In this document: positions 32,361 through 41,778 of the stretch, in pieces
Layout of the letters: each line of letters starts with the position of its first letter
How positions within the stretch are numbered: position 1 is the stretch's first letter
Source of the DNA: Streptomyces changanensis
Lineage (GTDB): Bacteria > Actinomycetota > Actinomycetes > Streptomycetales > Streptomycetaceae
DNA: 64,000 nt
Assembly (NCBI RefSeq): GCF_024600715.1
Contig: NZ_CP102332.1
Coordinates: forward strand, 992,001 to 1,056,000
Direction: 5' to 3'
Notes under the pieces: model-generated
Seen by the model: only the letters and a program-made list of their open reading frames with translations
What the model was told of the DNA's origin: nothing
Databases searched by the model: none
Translations under genes and position numbers: made by a program

Positions 32361-33113
32361 TCAGGCGTCGACCTTCGCCATCACGTCGTCCGAGACGTCG
32401 AAGTTGGCGAAGACGTTCTGCACGTCGTCGCTGTCCTCCAGCGCGTCGATCAGCTTGAAGATCTTGCGCGCGCCCTCCTCGTCCAGCTCGACCTGCATGG
32501 TCGGGACGAAGTTGGCGTCGGCCGAGTCGTAGTCGATGCCGGCCTCCTGCAGGGCGGTGCGGACCGCGACCAGGTCGGTGGCCTCGCTGATCACCTCGAA
32601 GGTGTCACCGAGGTCGTTGACCTCCTCCGCGCCGGCGTCGAGGACCGCGCCGAGCACGTCGTCCTCGGTCAGCTCGCCCTTGGGGACGATCACCACGCCC
32701 TTGCGGTGGAAGAGGTACGACACCGAGCCCGGGTCGGCCATCGAGCCGCCGTTGCGGGTCATGGCGACGCGCACGTCGGAAGCGGCGCGGTTGCGGTTGT
32801 CCGTGAGGCACTCGATGAGCACCGCGACGCCGTTCGGGCCGTAGCCCTCGTACATGATCGTCTCGTAGTCGGCGCCACCGGCCTCCAGGCCGGCGCCGCG
32901 CTTGACCGCGGAGTCGATGTTCTTGTTCGGCACCGAGCTCTTCTTGGCCTTCTGAATGGCGTCGAAGAGGGTCGGGTTGCCGTCCGGGTCGGCACCACCG
33001 GTACGGGCCGCGACCTCGATGTTCTTGATCAGCTTCGCGAAGAGCTTGCCGCGCTTGGCGTCGATCACGGCCTTCTTGTGCTTCGTCGTAGCCCATTTAG
33101 AGTGGCCGGACAT
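32361..33113 (-). CDS. YebC/TACO1-family transcriptional or translational regulator
   Basis: A 250-residue cytoplasmic YebC-family protein, full length. The start [21 protein letters not shown] is shortened here to [13 protein letters not shown], the defining N-terminus, and [21 protein letters not shown] is cut to [13 protein letters not shown], the second hallmark. Members have been described both as DNA-binding regulators and as translation factors that help ribosomes at polyproline stretches. A link to the neighbouring ruvCAB and pdxST is conserved but not explained. The start is ATG. Confidence 0.95.
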   Translation of the reverse strand: MSGHSKWATTKHKKAVIDAKRGKLFAKLIKNIEVAARTGGADPDGNPTLFDAIQKAKKSSVPNKNIDSAVKRGAGLEAGGADYETIMYEGYGPNGVAVLIECLTDNRNRAASDVRVAMTRNGGSMADPGSVSYLFHRKGVVIVPKGELTEDDVLGAVLDAGAEEVNDLGDTFEVISEATDLVAVRTALQEAGIDYDSADANFVPTMQVELDEEGARKIFKLIDALEDSDDVQNVFANFDVSDDVMAKVDA

Positions 33114-33173
33114 CTGCCTGTCTCCTTCGCGTAACCCAATTCAGAACGAACCACCGGCGATCCTACCGGGATC

Positions 33174-33770
33174 TCATCCGAGCGCGGCGCGCACCATGTC
33201 GACGAACAGGGCGTGCAGCCGGTGGTCCCCGGTGAGCTCGGGGTGGAACGAGGTGGCGAGCGCGTTGCCCTGGCGCACCGCGACGATGTGGCCGTCGTAC
33301 CGGGCGAGGACCTCGGTGGAGGCACCGACGGACTCGACCCACGGGGCGCGGATGAAGACGCCCTCCACGGGGCCGCCCTCGACACCGGTGACGTCGACGC
33401 GCGCCTCGAAGGACTCGTTCTGCCGCCCGAAGGCGTTGCGGCGGACGATCATGTCGATGCCGCCGAGCGTCTCCTGGCCCGAGCGCGGGTCGAGGATCTT
33501 GTCGGCGAGCATGATGAGCCCGGCGCAGGTGCCGTAGACGGGCATGCCGGCCGCGACGCGCCCGCGCAGCGGCTCCATCATGCCGAAGAGGTGCGCCAGC
33601 TTGGAGATGGTCGTGGACTCGCCGCCCGGGATGACCAGTCCGTCGACCTCGGCGAGCTCGTCGGGGCGCCGGACCGGCCTGGCCACGACGTCCGCCGCGG
33701 CCAGGGCGATCAGGTGCTCCCGGACGTCGCCCTGGAGGGCCAGGACGCCGACGACGGGGGTGTTGCCCAT
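33174..33770 (-). CDS. pdxT: pyridoxal 5'-phosphate synthase glutaminase subunit
   Basis: A 198-residue class I-type glutaminase supplying ammonia to PdxS. The nucleophile is in [11 protein letters not shown], the His-Glu pair in SFHPELTGD, and [10 protein letters not shown] forms the oxyanion strand. It starts 5 nt after the pdxS stop, so the two are co-translated. Confidence 0.96.
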   Translation of the reverse strand: MGNTPVVGVLALQGDVREHLIALAAADVVARPVRRPDELAEVDGLVIPGGESTTISKLAHLFGMMEPLRGRVAAGMPVYGTCAGLIMLADKILDPRSGQETLGGIDMIVRRNAFGRQNESFEARVDVTGVEGGPVEGVFIRAPWVESVGASTEVLARYDGHIVAVRQGNALATSFHPELTGDHRLHALFVDMVRAALG

Positions 33771-33775
33771 GGGTG

Positions 33776-34690
33776 TTACCAGCCCCGGTTCGCGTAGCGC
33801 TCGGCCTCGGGCAGGGTGTCGCAGTTGATGCCCACCATGGCCTCGCCCAGGTTGCGGGACGCGTCGGCGATGATCTTCGGGTCGTCGTAGAAGGTGGTGG
33901 CCTTCACGATGGCGGCGGCGCGCTTGGCCGGGTCGCCGGACTTGAAGATGCCGGAGCCGACGAAGACGCCCTCGGCGCCGAGCTGGCGCATGAGCGCGGC
34001 GTCGGCCGGGGTGGCGACGCCACCGGCGGAGAACAGCACGACCGGCAGCTTGCCGAGCTCGGCGACCTCCTTGACCAGCTCGTACGGGGCGCGCAGCTCC
34101 TTGGCGGCGGCGAACAGCTCGTTGTTGTCGTAGCCGCGCAGCCGGGCGATCTCGTTCTTGATCTGGCGCAGGTGGCGGACGGCCTCCACCACGTTGCCCG
34201 TGCCGGCCTCGCCCTTGGAGCGGATCATGGCCGCGCCCTCGGCGATGCGGCGCAGGGCCTCGCCGAGGTTGGTGGCGCCGCAGACGAACGGGGTGGTGAA
34301 GGCCCACTTGTCGGAGTGGTTGACCTCGTCGGCCGGGGTGAGGACCTCGGACTCGTCGATGTAGTCGACGCCGAGGGACTGCAGGACCTGCGCCTCGACG
34401 AAGTGGCCGATGCGGGACTTGGCCATGACGGGGATCGAGACGGCCTCGATGATGCCCTCGATCATGTCCGGGTCGGACATGCGGGCGACGCCGCCGTCCT
34501 TGCGGATGTCGGCGGGCACCCGCTCCAGGGCCATGACGGCGACGGCACCGGCGTCCTCGGCGATCTTCGCCTGCTCCGGCGTGACGACGTCCATGATCAC
34601 GCCGCCCTTGAGCTGCTCCGCCATGCCGCGCTTCACGCGGGCGGTGCCGGTCTCGGGGGACTGCGGGGTGGTGGTGGGCGTGGTGGACAC
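33776..34690 (-). CDS. pdxS: pyridoxal 5'-phosphate synthase lyase subunit
   Basis: A 304-residue TIM-barrel subunit that condenses a pentose phosphate, glyceraldehyde 3-phosphate and ammonia into PLP. The sequence [39 protein letters not shown] in part, and [15 protein letters not shown] (with the swinging Lys region) are invariant family features. The GTG at 34690 has GAGG about 6 nt upstream and gives a short Thr/Pro-rich leader. This is the de novo (deoxyxylulose-independent) B6 route. Confidence 0.97.
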   Translation of the reverse strand: MSTTPTTTPQSPETGTARVKRGMAEQLKGGVIMDVVTPEQAKIAEDAGAVAVMALERVPADIRKDGGVARMSDPDMIEGIIEAVSIPVMAKSRIGHFVEAQVLQSLGVDYIDESEVLTPADEVNHSDKWAFTTPFVCGATNLGEALRRIAEGAAMIRSKGEAGTGNVVEAVRHLRQIKNEIARLRGYDNNELFAAAKELRAPYELVKEVAELGKLPVVLFSAGGVATPADAALMRQLGAEGVFVGSGIFKSGDPAKRAAAIVKATTFYDDPKIIADASRNLGEAMVGINCDTLPEAERYANRGW

Positions 34691-35009
34691 GAAGACCTCA
34701 CTCGGGCATACGGGGCGGGTACGACGACCCGGGGACAACACAGGCGAGGAAACACGCCCCACCCAGTCCACAGCAAGGGCCAATGATGAGGTGGTGGCTC
34801 GTTTTGCGTGAACGCCCGGCGTCCGGGGCGCGGCGCGGCGGGTACGGCCGGGGCCGGGCGCGGTCCACCGGCCGCCCGGGTACCCGGCGCCGGACCGGCG
34901 ACGCGCGCCGCCCGGAGCCCTGCATCGGACCTGCGCCGTCCGGGGCCCTTGCGGCCCACCGCGACCCGGGCCCGTCCGGCGCCCGGCCCGGGTTCCGCTC
35001 GTACGCCCC
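34691..35009. other. intergenic region upstream of pdxS
   Basis: This 319-bp stretch holds the pdxS promoter and the 3' flank of the LemA-like gene. It includes a locally AT-richer stretch near 34785-34810. I found no gene, long repeat or known riboswitch in it. Confidence 0.5.
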
Positions 35010-35552
35010 TCAGGCCGCCCGGTCCGCGAGGGCCACCGGCGGCTCGTCGTCCATCTCGAACGCCATCGGGAACGGCGCGTGCCCCGCGAGCCGGAACCAC
35101 CGCACCGTACGGTGCCTGCGCAGCGCCCGGGCCGCGCGCACCGCGTCGTTGTGGAACCGGCGGGCCATCGGCACCCGGCGCACCGCCGCGGCCAGTTCGC
35201 CGGCCGCCTCGTCGCCGCCGGGCACCTCCCGTACGGCCTCCATCTGCTCCGGCTCGCCGAACACCGCGCGCAGCGCCTGGCTCAACTCGCTCTCGGCGAC
35301 CTCCCGCTGCTCCTCCTCGGCCTGCCGGGCCGCGTGGGCGGCCTGGTAGAGGACGATCGACGCCGCCGGGTCGAGGATCCCGGCGGTGGCCAACTCCTGG
35401 GCGACCGAGGCGCGGCGCAGCAACTGCGCGTCGAGCGCGGCGCGTGCGGCGTCGATGCGGGCGTGCAGCCGGTCGAGCCGCCCCGCGGTCCAGCTCAGGT
35501 ACAGGCCGATCGCGACGAGGGCGACGGCGATCCAGATCAGCGTTACGGTCAC
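35010..35552 (-). CDS. LemA-like single-pass membrane protein
   Basis: A 180-residue protein with one N-terminal membrane helix ([17 protein letters not shown]), a helical region (about 25-115) and the sequence [16 protein letters not shown] near residue 130, resembling the ARxFYNxxV signature of LemA proteins. The C-terminal acidic tail ends in an FEMDDEPP segment. LemA proteins have a helical bundle outside or at the membrane and no settled function. The match is by pattern only. It lies just upstream of pdxST in the same orientation. Confidence 0.72.
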   Translation of the reverse strand: MTVTLIWIAVALVAIGLYLSWTAGRLDRLHARIDAARAALDAQLLRRASVAQELATAGILDPAASIVLYQAAHAARQAEEEQREVAESELSQALRAVFGEPEQMEAVREVPGGDEAAGELAAAVRRVPMARRFHNDAVRAARALRRHRTVRWFRLAGHAPFPMAFEMDDEPPVALADRAA

Positions 35553-35562
35553 GGGCCGAAGG

Positions 35563-36318
35563 CTACCGGGGCGGCCGCGCCGGCCCCTCCCCCGTCCGCG
35601 GGGCGCCCCCTCCCGGCGGCATGGCGCCCTCCCACACGGACCGGTCGTGGGCGAACAGCACCCGCCCCGGCGCGAAGTCGGCCAGCCGGTCGAGCCAGTG
35701 CGGGTGGGGCGGCCGGTCGGTGCCGGGGGCGTCGAGCCCGGCCCGGCGGGCCATCTCGTCGGAGGCGAACTCCGACGCGAAGTCCCGGGCCTGCCCGGCG
35801 AGGACGGTCGTCCCCCCGGAGCCGGACACCACCAGCGACTGGTGGCCCTCGGTGTGCCCGGGTGTCGGGACGACCGTCACGCCGGGCCACACCTCCGCCT
35901 CGCCGTCGAGCTCCTCGTACCGGGCGCCGGGGTGGTCCACCAGGGCGTCGATGGTGTGGCCGCCCGCCCGGGCGGTCGCGAGTTCCGTGCGCTGGACGAG
36001 CACGGGGCGCCCGGCCAGTGCGGGGTTGCCGCCGCAGTGGTCGAAGTGGAGGTGGCAGTTGACCACGAGCCGGACGTCCCCGGGCGTGGCTCCCGCGCCG
36101 GCGAGCGCGGCCCGCAGGTCCCGCCGCCGGGGCCGGTAGTGCGCCTCGGCCTCCGGGTCGCCCGCCCCGATGCCGGTGTCGAACAGCAGCAGGCCCGCCT
36201 CGTGGCGCACGAGGTAGGCCAGGACCGGCTCCACCCGCGGCAGGCCGGTGCCGGTCTCCACCGCGGGCCGTACGAAGTACCCCAGGTCAAGCCGGTGGAC
36301 GATCGTGTCCGCCCCCAT
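35563..36318 (-). CDS. metallo-beta-lactamase-fold hydrolase, lactonase-like
   Basis: A 251-residue MBL-fold protein with the metal motif NCHLHFDHCGG, a further His in TPGHTEGHQS and Asp in VLAGQARDF, resembling the AHL-lactonase/AttM branch. The substrate is unknown. It begins 13 nt after the pimA-type gene and continues the lipid operon, so it may act on a lipid or lactone intermediate, but that is inference. ATG at 36318 is preceded immediately by an in-frame GTG, so the start could be one codon longer. Confidence 0.82.
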   Translation of the reverse strand: MGADTIVHRLDLGYFVRPAVETGTGLPRVEPVLAYLVRHEAGLLLFDTGIGAGDPEAEAHYRPRRRDLRAALAGAGATPGDVRLVVNCHLHFDHCGGNPALAGRPVLVQRTELATARAGGHTIDALVDHPGARYEELDGEAEVWPGVTVVPTPGHTEGHQSLVVSGSGGTTVLAGQARDFASEFASDEMARRAGLDAPGTDRPPHPHWLDRLADFAPGRVLFAHDRSVWEGAMPPGGGAPRTGEGPARPPR

Positions 36319-36331
36319 CACGGCACCCCCG

Positions 36332-37495
36332 TCAATCGCGTGCCAGGCCCCAGCGCGCCAGCAGACCGGTGGTCCGCTCGTCGGTCGCGACGGAGGCGGC
36401 GCCGTCGGTGACGGTCTCGTACACCGCCAGGATGTCCGCCCCGACCGTCGACCAGTCGAAGCGCCGTACGTGCGCGCTGCCCCGCGCGCTGAGCTCCGCG
36501 CGGCGCGGCGCGTCGTCGAGGAGGCGGACCGCCGCGTCGGCGAGGGCGTCGGCGTCCTCGTTGGCGAAGAGCTCACCGGCCGCGCCCCGGTCCAGGACCT
36601 GGGCGAACGCGTCGAGGTCGCTGGCGAGCACGGGCGCGCCCGCCGACAGGGCCTCGACGAGGATGATGCCGAAGCTCTCGCCTCCGGTGTTGGGCGCCAC
36701 GTACACGTCCACACTGCGCAGCAGCCGTGCCTTGTCCTCGTCGCTGACCATGCCGAGGAACTCCACGCGCCGGCGCATCTCGGCGGGCAGGGACGCCACG
36801 GCCTCCTCCTCGTCGCCCCGGCCGGCGACCAGCAGCCGCGTGTCGGGACGGGCGTCGAGGATGCGTGGGAGGGCCTTCATCAGGACGGGGAGCCCCTTGC
36901 GCGGCTCGTCGATGCGGCCGATGAAGCCGAGCGTGCCCCCCTGCCAGGCGGCCTTCGGCTCGGCGCGGGCGAAGAAGTCGACGTCCACGCCGTTGGGGAT
37001 GACGACGGCGTCACCGCCGAGGTGCTCCACCAGCGTGCGCCGGGCGTACTCGCTCACCGCGATCCGCGCGCGGATCTTCTCCAGCGCGGGCTGGAGGATC
37101 GGGTACGCGGCGATCATCGCGCGCGAGCGGGGGTTCGACGTGTGGAAGGTGGCGACGATCGGTCCCTGCGCCGCCCAGCAGGCGAGCAGGCCCAGGGACG
37201 GCGACGCCGGCTCGTGGATGTGGATGACGTCGAAGGTGCCCTCGTGGAGCCACCGCCGCACCCGCGCCGCCGACAGGAAACCGAAGTTCAGCCGGGCCAC
37301 GGAGCCGTTGTACGGGACGGGGACGGCCCGGCCGGCCGAGACCACGTACGGCGGCAGCGGCGTCCCGTCGTCGGCCGGGGCGAGCACCGAGACGTGGTGG
37401 CCGAGGCGGATCAGGTGCTCGGCCAGGTCGCGGATGTGGAACTGGACGCCGCCCGGGACGTCCCACGAGTAGGGGCAGACGATGCCGATCCTCAC
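36332..37495 (-). CDS. pimA: phosphatidylinositol mannosyltransferase, PimA-type GT4
   Basis: A 387-residue GT4/GT-B glycosyltransferase. The N-terminal VCPYSWDVPGGVQFHI contains the Gly-Gly loop of PimA, GRIDEPRKGL opens the C-terminal nucleotide-sugar domain, and ESFGIILVEALSAG is the EX7E donor motif. PimA adds the first mannose from GDP-mannose to phosphatidylinositol on the inner face of the membrane. The GTG start overlaps the acyltransferase stop by 4 nt. The pgsA-acyltransferase-pimA order is the same as in mycobacteria. Confidence 0.93.
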   Translation of the reverse strand: MRIGIVCPYSWDVPGGVQFHIRDLAEHLIRLGHHVSVLAPADDGTPLPPYVVSAGRAVPVPYNGSVARLNFGFLSAARVRRWLHEGTFDVIHIHEPASPSLGLLACWAAQGPIVATFHTSNPRSRAMIAAYPILQPALEKIRARIAVSEYARRTLVEHLGGDAVVIPNGVDVDFFARAEPKAAWQGGTLGFIGRIDEPRKGLPVLMKALPRILDARPDTRLLVAGRGDEEEAVASLPAEMRRRVEFLGMVSDEDKARLLRSVDVYVAPNTGGESFGIILVEALSAGAPVLASDLDAFAQVLDRGAAGELFANEDADALADAAVRLLDDAPRRAELSARGSAHVRRFDWSTVGADILAVYETVTDGAASVATDERTTGLLARWGLARD

Positions 37496-38403
37496 GCGGG
37501 GCCCCCGGGGGTCTCCAGGTCGGCGAGCCACAGCCGCTGCAGCATGTGCCAGTCCTCCGGGTGCTCGGCGATCCCGCCGGCGAAGGCGTCGGCCAGCGCC
37601 TGGGTCATCACGGCCGTCTTCTCGGCGCGCGTGCCCGAGGCGGGCACGTCCACCGGGGGGTGCACCTGTCCCCGCATCGTCGACGCGTCGTCGTACCAGA
37701 GCGTGGCGGGCAGCAGCAGCGCGCCGGTCTGCTGGGCGAGCAGCGCGGGACCGGCGGGCATCCGTGCCCGCTCGCCGAAGAAGTCGACCTCGACGCCGGA
37801 CGCCGACAGGTCGCGGTCCGCGACGAGGCACACCAGTCCGCCGGAGCGCAGCCGCCGGGCGAGCGCCCCGAAGGCGCTGCCACCGGTGTGCGGGATCACC
37901 TCCATGCCCAGCGACTCGCGGTACGCCACGAACCGGTCGTACAGCGACTCGGGCTCCAGCCGCTCGGCGACCGTCGTGAACGGCACGCCGAGCGCCCGGG
38001 TCGCCCACACGCCGGCGAGGTCCCAGTTGGCGAGGTGCGGGAGCGCCAGGACGACGCCCCGGCCGGCCGCGAGGGTGTCGGTCAGGCGGTCGATGTCCTT
38101 GATGTCGACGGCCCGGCGCACCTGCTCCTCGCTCCACGTCGGCAGCCGGAAGGACTCCATCCAGTACCGCATGTACGAGCGCATCCCGGCGCGGGAGAGC
38201 TCCGCGAGGCGCTGCGGGGTCGCGTCGGGCACCACCCGGGCCAGGTTCGCCTCCAGCCGCAGCACGCCCTTGCCGCGCCGCCTCCACGCCGTGTCGGCGA
38301 TGCGCCGCCCGAGCGCGGTCGCGACGGGCTCGGGGAGCCTCTTCACCGTGCTCCAGCCCGCCCCGTACAGGGCGTCGGTCAGCCGGTCCCTCATCGCGCT
38401 CAT
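37492..38403 (-). CDS. phosphatidylinositol mannoside acyltransferase (LPLAT family)
   Basis: A 303-residue lysophospholipid acyltransferase-fold enzyme of the HtrB/PatA group. The HX4D catalytic motif is seen in LPHLANWDLAG, followed by the acceptor-side VADRDLSASGVEVDFFGE segment. Homologs acylate the mannose of PIMs. The ATG overlaps the pgsA stop by 4 nt and the 3' end overlaps pimA by 4 nt, so three lipid genes are translationally coupled. Confidence 0.92.
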   Translation of the reverse strand: MSAMRDRLTDALYGAGWSTVKRLPEPVATALGRRIADTAWRRRGKGVLRLEANLARVVPDATPQRLAELSRAGMRSYMRYWMESFRLPTWSEEQVRRAVDIKDIDRLTDTLAAGRGVVLALPHLANWDLAGVWATRALGVPFTTVAERLEPESLYDRFVAYRESLGMEVIPHTGGSAFGALARRLRSGGLVCLVADRDLSASGVEVDFFGERARMPAGPALLAQQTGALLLPATLWYDDASTMRGQVHPPVDVPASGTRAEKTAVMTQALADAFAGGIAEHPEDWHMLQRLWLADLETPGGPA

Positions 38404-39068
38404 GACGTGGCCTCGCTCCCCCTCGGAGTACCTCCGCCGGCGTCGGCCTCCGCGGCCTCGCGACGGACCGTGACGACCCGCTGCCCCAGGGTCACCGCGC
38501 TGCCGACGGCCACCACCCACAGGGCGATGGGCAGCAGGATCCCGACGCCCGGCACGCCGAAGGCGTGCAGGCCGGCGAGTCCGGCGGCGACCAGCGACAC
38601 GACGAGCCGCTCGGCCCGTTCCACCAGGCCGTTCACCGCGACGGGCAGCCCGATCGACTCTCCCCGCGCCTTCGTGTACGACACGACCTGCCCACTGGCC
38701 AGGCAGAAGATGGACACCGCGCACAGCACGTCGTCATCACCGGCGCCCGCGTACCAGAGCGCGAAGCCGCCGAAGACGGCCCCGTCCGCGACGCGGTCCA
38801 GGGTGGAGTCGAGGAACGCGCCCCACCGGCTGGACACACCTGCCTGACGTGCCATGTTGCCGTCGACGAGGTCGGAGAACACGAACAGCGTGATCACGAT
38901 CGTGCCCCAGAAGAACTCCCCGCGCGGGAAGAAGACCAGCGCTCCCGCCACGACGCCCGCGGTACCCACGAGCGTCACCGCGTCGGGGGTCACCCCGCGG
39001 CGGAGGAGAAACGCGGCGAACGGTGTGAGAACACGCGTGAAGAACGCACGCGCGTACTTGTTCAGCAT
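38400..39068 (-). CDS. pgsA: phosphatidylinositol phosphate synthase (CDP-alcohol phosphatidyltransferase)
   Basis: A 222-residue integral membrane enzyme with about six helices. The CDP-alcohol signature D(x2)DG(x2)AR(x8)G(x3)D(x3)D is complete in DLVDGNMARQAG followed by GAFLDSTLD. From its place beside the PIM genes it is best called phosphatidylinositol-phosphate synthase, which uses inositol 1-phosphate in actinobacteria, rather than a phosphatidylglycerol-phosphate synthase. It is the first gene of this operon and diverges from the EF-G-like gene across 286 bp. Confidence 0.92.
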   Translation of the reverse strand: MLNKYARAFFTRVLTPFAAFLLRRGVTPDAVTLVGTAGVVAGALVFFPRGEFFWGTIVITLFVFSDLVDGNMARQAGVSSRWGAFLDSTLDRVADGAVFGGFALWYAGAGDDDVLCAVSIFCLASGQVVSYTKARGESIGLPVAVNGLVERAERLVVSLVAAGLAGLHAFGVPGVGILLPIALWVVAVGSAVTLGQRVVTVRREAAEADAGGGTPRGSEATS

Positions 39069-39354
39069 GGCCTTCCCGAGGGGTAGGTGGCCGGGCGGCC
39101 CCTTCGGCCACCGGCTGGCCCATCGTAGCGACGGACCGTGCCGGGAAACCCCCGGGCACCCGCGGCACCCCTCCGACGTCGGTCGATGTCCGACGTATGG
39201 ACGCAGCCCCGGAGGGGTGGAAAGCTCGAAGGACGACCGCGGGCACCGCCGGAGCCGACCCGCCCGGGCCGGGGCCCCCGCGCCCCCGCCCCGCTCCCCA
39301 TGACGAGCCCGCGCCCCCCACCTCACCGTCCACCAGCGATCGGGAGGAAGAACC

Positions 39355-41568
39355 ATGGGCGACAAGGCGCACACCCACCTCGGGGCCGCCGGCAGGGCGG
39401 CTACGGCCGACCAGCCCCCCTCCATCAGGAACGTGGTGCTGGTCGGCCACAGCGGATCCGGCAAGACCACCCTCGTCGAGGCCCTCGCGCTCACCGCGGG
39501 CGCCGTCAACCGGGCGGGGCGCGTGGAGGACGGCTCCACCCTCTCCGACCACGACGAGATCGAACACCGCAGGCAGCGGTCGGTACAGCTCTCCCTCGTC
39601 CCCGTCGAGTGGGACGGCTGCAAGATCAACCTGCTCGACGCCCCCGGCTACGCGGACTTCGTCGGCGAGCTCCGCGCCGGACTGCGGGCCGCCGACGCCG
39701 CGCTCTTCGTCGTCTCGGCCGCCCAGGAGGAGGGCGCCGTCGCCGGTTCGACCCGGCTGATCTGGGAGGAGTGCGCGGCCGTCGGCATGCCCCGGGCCAT
39801 CGTCGTCACCCACCTCGACACCGCGCGCACCGACTACGAGCGGCTCGCCCGCGTCTGCGGCGAGCTCTTCGGCGGCGACGACCCCGACGCCGTGCTTCCG
39901 CTCTACCTCCCCGTCCTCGGCCCGGAGGCCGCCGACGGGCACGCCCCCGCCACCGGCCTCGTCGGCCTCCTCACCCGCCGGATCTTCGACTACTCCACCG
40001 GCGAGCGGCGCGAGGACCCCGCGGACGACGCCCAGCTCCCCCTGATCGAGGAGGCCCGCAACCGGCTCATCGAGGGCATCATCGCGGAGAGCGAGGACGA
40101 GACCCTCATGGACCGCTACCTCGCCGGGGAGGACATCGACCTCAAGACGCTCGTCGAGGACCTGGAGAAGGCCGTCGCCCGGGGCAGCTTCCACCCCGTG
40201 CTCGCCGCCGCGCCCGCCGCCCCGGGCGGCCGGCAGGGCCTGGGCACCGTGGAACTCCTCGACCTGATCACCCGCGGCTTCCCCACACCGCTGGAGCGCC
40301 CCGCCCCCGAGGTCACCACCCCGCGCGGCGAGCCCCGCCCCGCCCTGTCCTGCGACCCGGACGGCCCGCTGGTCGCTGAGGTCGTCAAGACCACGTCCGA
40401 CCCGTACGTCGGCCGCATCTCCCTGGTCCGCGTCTTCTCCGGCACGCTCCGCCCCGACGAGACGGTCCACGTCTCCGGCCACGGCCTCGCCGACCGCGGT
40501 CACGAGGACCACGACGTCGACGAGCGCGTCGGCTCCCTGTTCTCCCCGTTCGGCAAGCAGCAGCGCCCGATGGACCACTGCGTCGCGGGCGACCTCGCCT
40601 GCGTCGCCAAGCTCTCCCGCGCCGAGACCGGCGACACCCTGTCGGCCAAGGACGACCCGCTCCTCATGGAGCCCTGGAGCATGCCCGACCCGCTGCTGCC
40701 CCTGGCCATCCAGGCCCGCAGCAAGGCCGACGAGGACAAGCTCTCCCAGGGGCTGGCGCGGCTCGCCGCCGAGGACCCCACCATGCGCCTGGAGCAGAAC
40801 CCGGACACCCACCAGGTCGTCCTGTGGTGCCTCGGCGAGGCGCACGTGGACGTCGCCCTCGAACGGCTGCGCGGCCGCTACGGCGTCCAGGTCGACGCCG
40901 TGCCCCACCGGGTCGCGCTCCGCGAGACCTTCGGCGCCCCCGCCACCGCGCGCGGACGCCACGTCAAGCAGTCCGGCGGGCACGGCCAGTTCGCGATCTG
41001 CGACATCGAGGTGGAGCCCCTGCCGCCCGGCTCCGGCATCGAGTTCGTCGACAAGGTCGTCGGCGGCGCCGTGCCGCGGCAGTTCATCCCGTCGGTGGAG
41101 AAGGGCGTCCGCGCCCAGGCCGCCCGCGGCGTCGCCGCCGGGTACCCCCTCGTCGACGTCCGCGTCACCCTGGTCGACGGCAAGGCGCACTCGGTGGACT
41201 CCTCCGACGCGGCATTCCAGACCGCCGGCGCCCTGGCCCTGCGCGAGGCCGCCGCGGGCGTCCCCGTCAGCCTGCTGGAGCCCGTCGCCGAGGTCCGCGT
41301 CCTCGTCCCGGACGAGTACGTCGGTCCCGTCATGAGTGACCTCTCCGGCCGCCGCGGCCGCGTCGTCGGCACCGAGCAGGCCGGGCCCGGGCGGACCCTC
41401 GTCCGCGCCGAGGTGCCCGAGCTGGAGATCGGCCGGTACGCCGTCGACCTCCGCTCCCTCGCCCACGGCACGGGCCGTTTCGGCCGCTCCTACGCACGCC
41501 ACGAGGCCATGCCGCCGCACGTCGCCGACCGGCTGCGCAAGGAGGAACCCGAGGGCGCCCCCCGCTGA
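39355..41568 (+). CDS. EF-G-like translational GTPase (EF-G2)
   Basis: A 737-residue paralog of elongation factor G. G1 is GHSGSGKTT at 31-39, G3 is LLDAPGYADF, and domains II-V follow, including HVKQSGGHGQFAICD and GRRGRVVGTEQ. The usual G4 NKxD is replaced by THLD (in VVTHLDTAR), and switch I is short, so GTP handling may differ from housekeeping EF-G. The actinobacterial EF-G2 proteins are known but their role is unresolved. The housekeeping fusA is not in this window. A strong terminator follows. Confidence 0.93.
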   Translation: MGDKAHTHLGAAGRAATADQPPSIRNVVLVGHSGSGKTTLVEALALTAGAVNRAGRVEDGSTLSDHDEIEHRRQRSVQLSLVPVEWDGCKINLLDAPGYADFVGELRAGLRAADAALFVVSAAQEEGAVAGSTRLIWEECAAVGMPRAIVVTHLDTARTDYERLARVCGELFGGDDPDAVLPLYLPVLGPEAADGHAPATGLVGLLTRRIFDYSTGERREDPADDAQLPLIEEARNRLIEGIIAESEDETLMDRYLAGEDIDLKTLVEDLEKAVARGSFHPVLAAAPAAPGGRQGLGTVELLDLITRGFPTPLERPAPEVTTPRGEPRPALSCDPDGPLVAEVVKTTSDPYVGRISLVRVFSGTLRPDETVHVSGHGLADRGHEDHDVDERVGSLFSPFGKQQRPMDHCVAGDLACVAKLSRAETGDTLSAKDDPLLMEPWSMPDPLLPLAIQARSKADEDKLSQGLARLAAEDPTMRLEQNPDTHQVVLWCLGEAHVDVALERLRGRYGVQVDAVPHRVALRETFGAPATARGRHVKQSGGHGQFAICDIEVEPLPPGSGIEFVDKVVGGAVPRQFIPSVEKGVRAQAARGVAAGYPLVDVRVTLVDGKAHSVDSSDAAFQTAGALALREAAAGVPVSLLEPVAEVRVLVPDEYVGPVMSDLSGRRGRVVGTEQAGPGRTLVRAEVPELEIGRYAVDLRSLAHGTGRFGRSYARHEAMPPHVADRLRKEEPEGAPR

Positions 41569-41589
41569 TCGCACCGGCGCCACCGGCCG

Positions 41590-41622
41590 GGCCGTCCGCC
41601 GGCCCCCTCCCGGCGGGCGGCC
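41590..41622 (+). terminator. 13-bp hairpin terminator after EF-G2 gene
   Basis: Bases 41590-41602 pair with 41610-41622 with one T-G wobble and a 7-nt loop, 21 nt past the stop codon. Confidence 0.8.
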
Positions 41623-41778
41623 CTCGGCTGTCCCGGTTCCCACTGACGCGCGGGCCGACTCCCCGATAGGCTGGAGCGCCCCACTCAGCAGGTGTGCGAC
41701 ACGGCGGAGTTGGGCAGGGCCGCAGTGCGGGGTCAGGGATGCGGCACGGCACGTGCGTCGATGGGGGCGAAGGCGACA

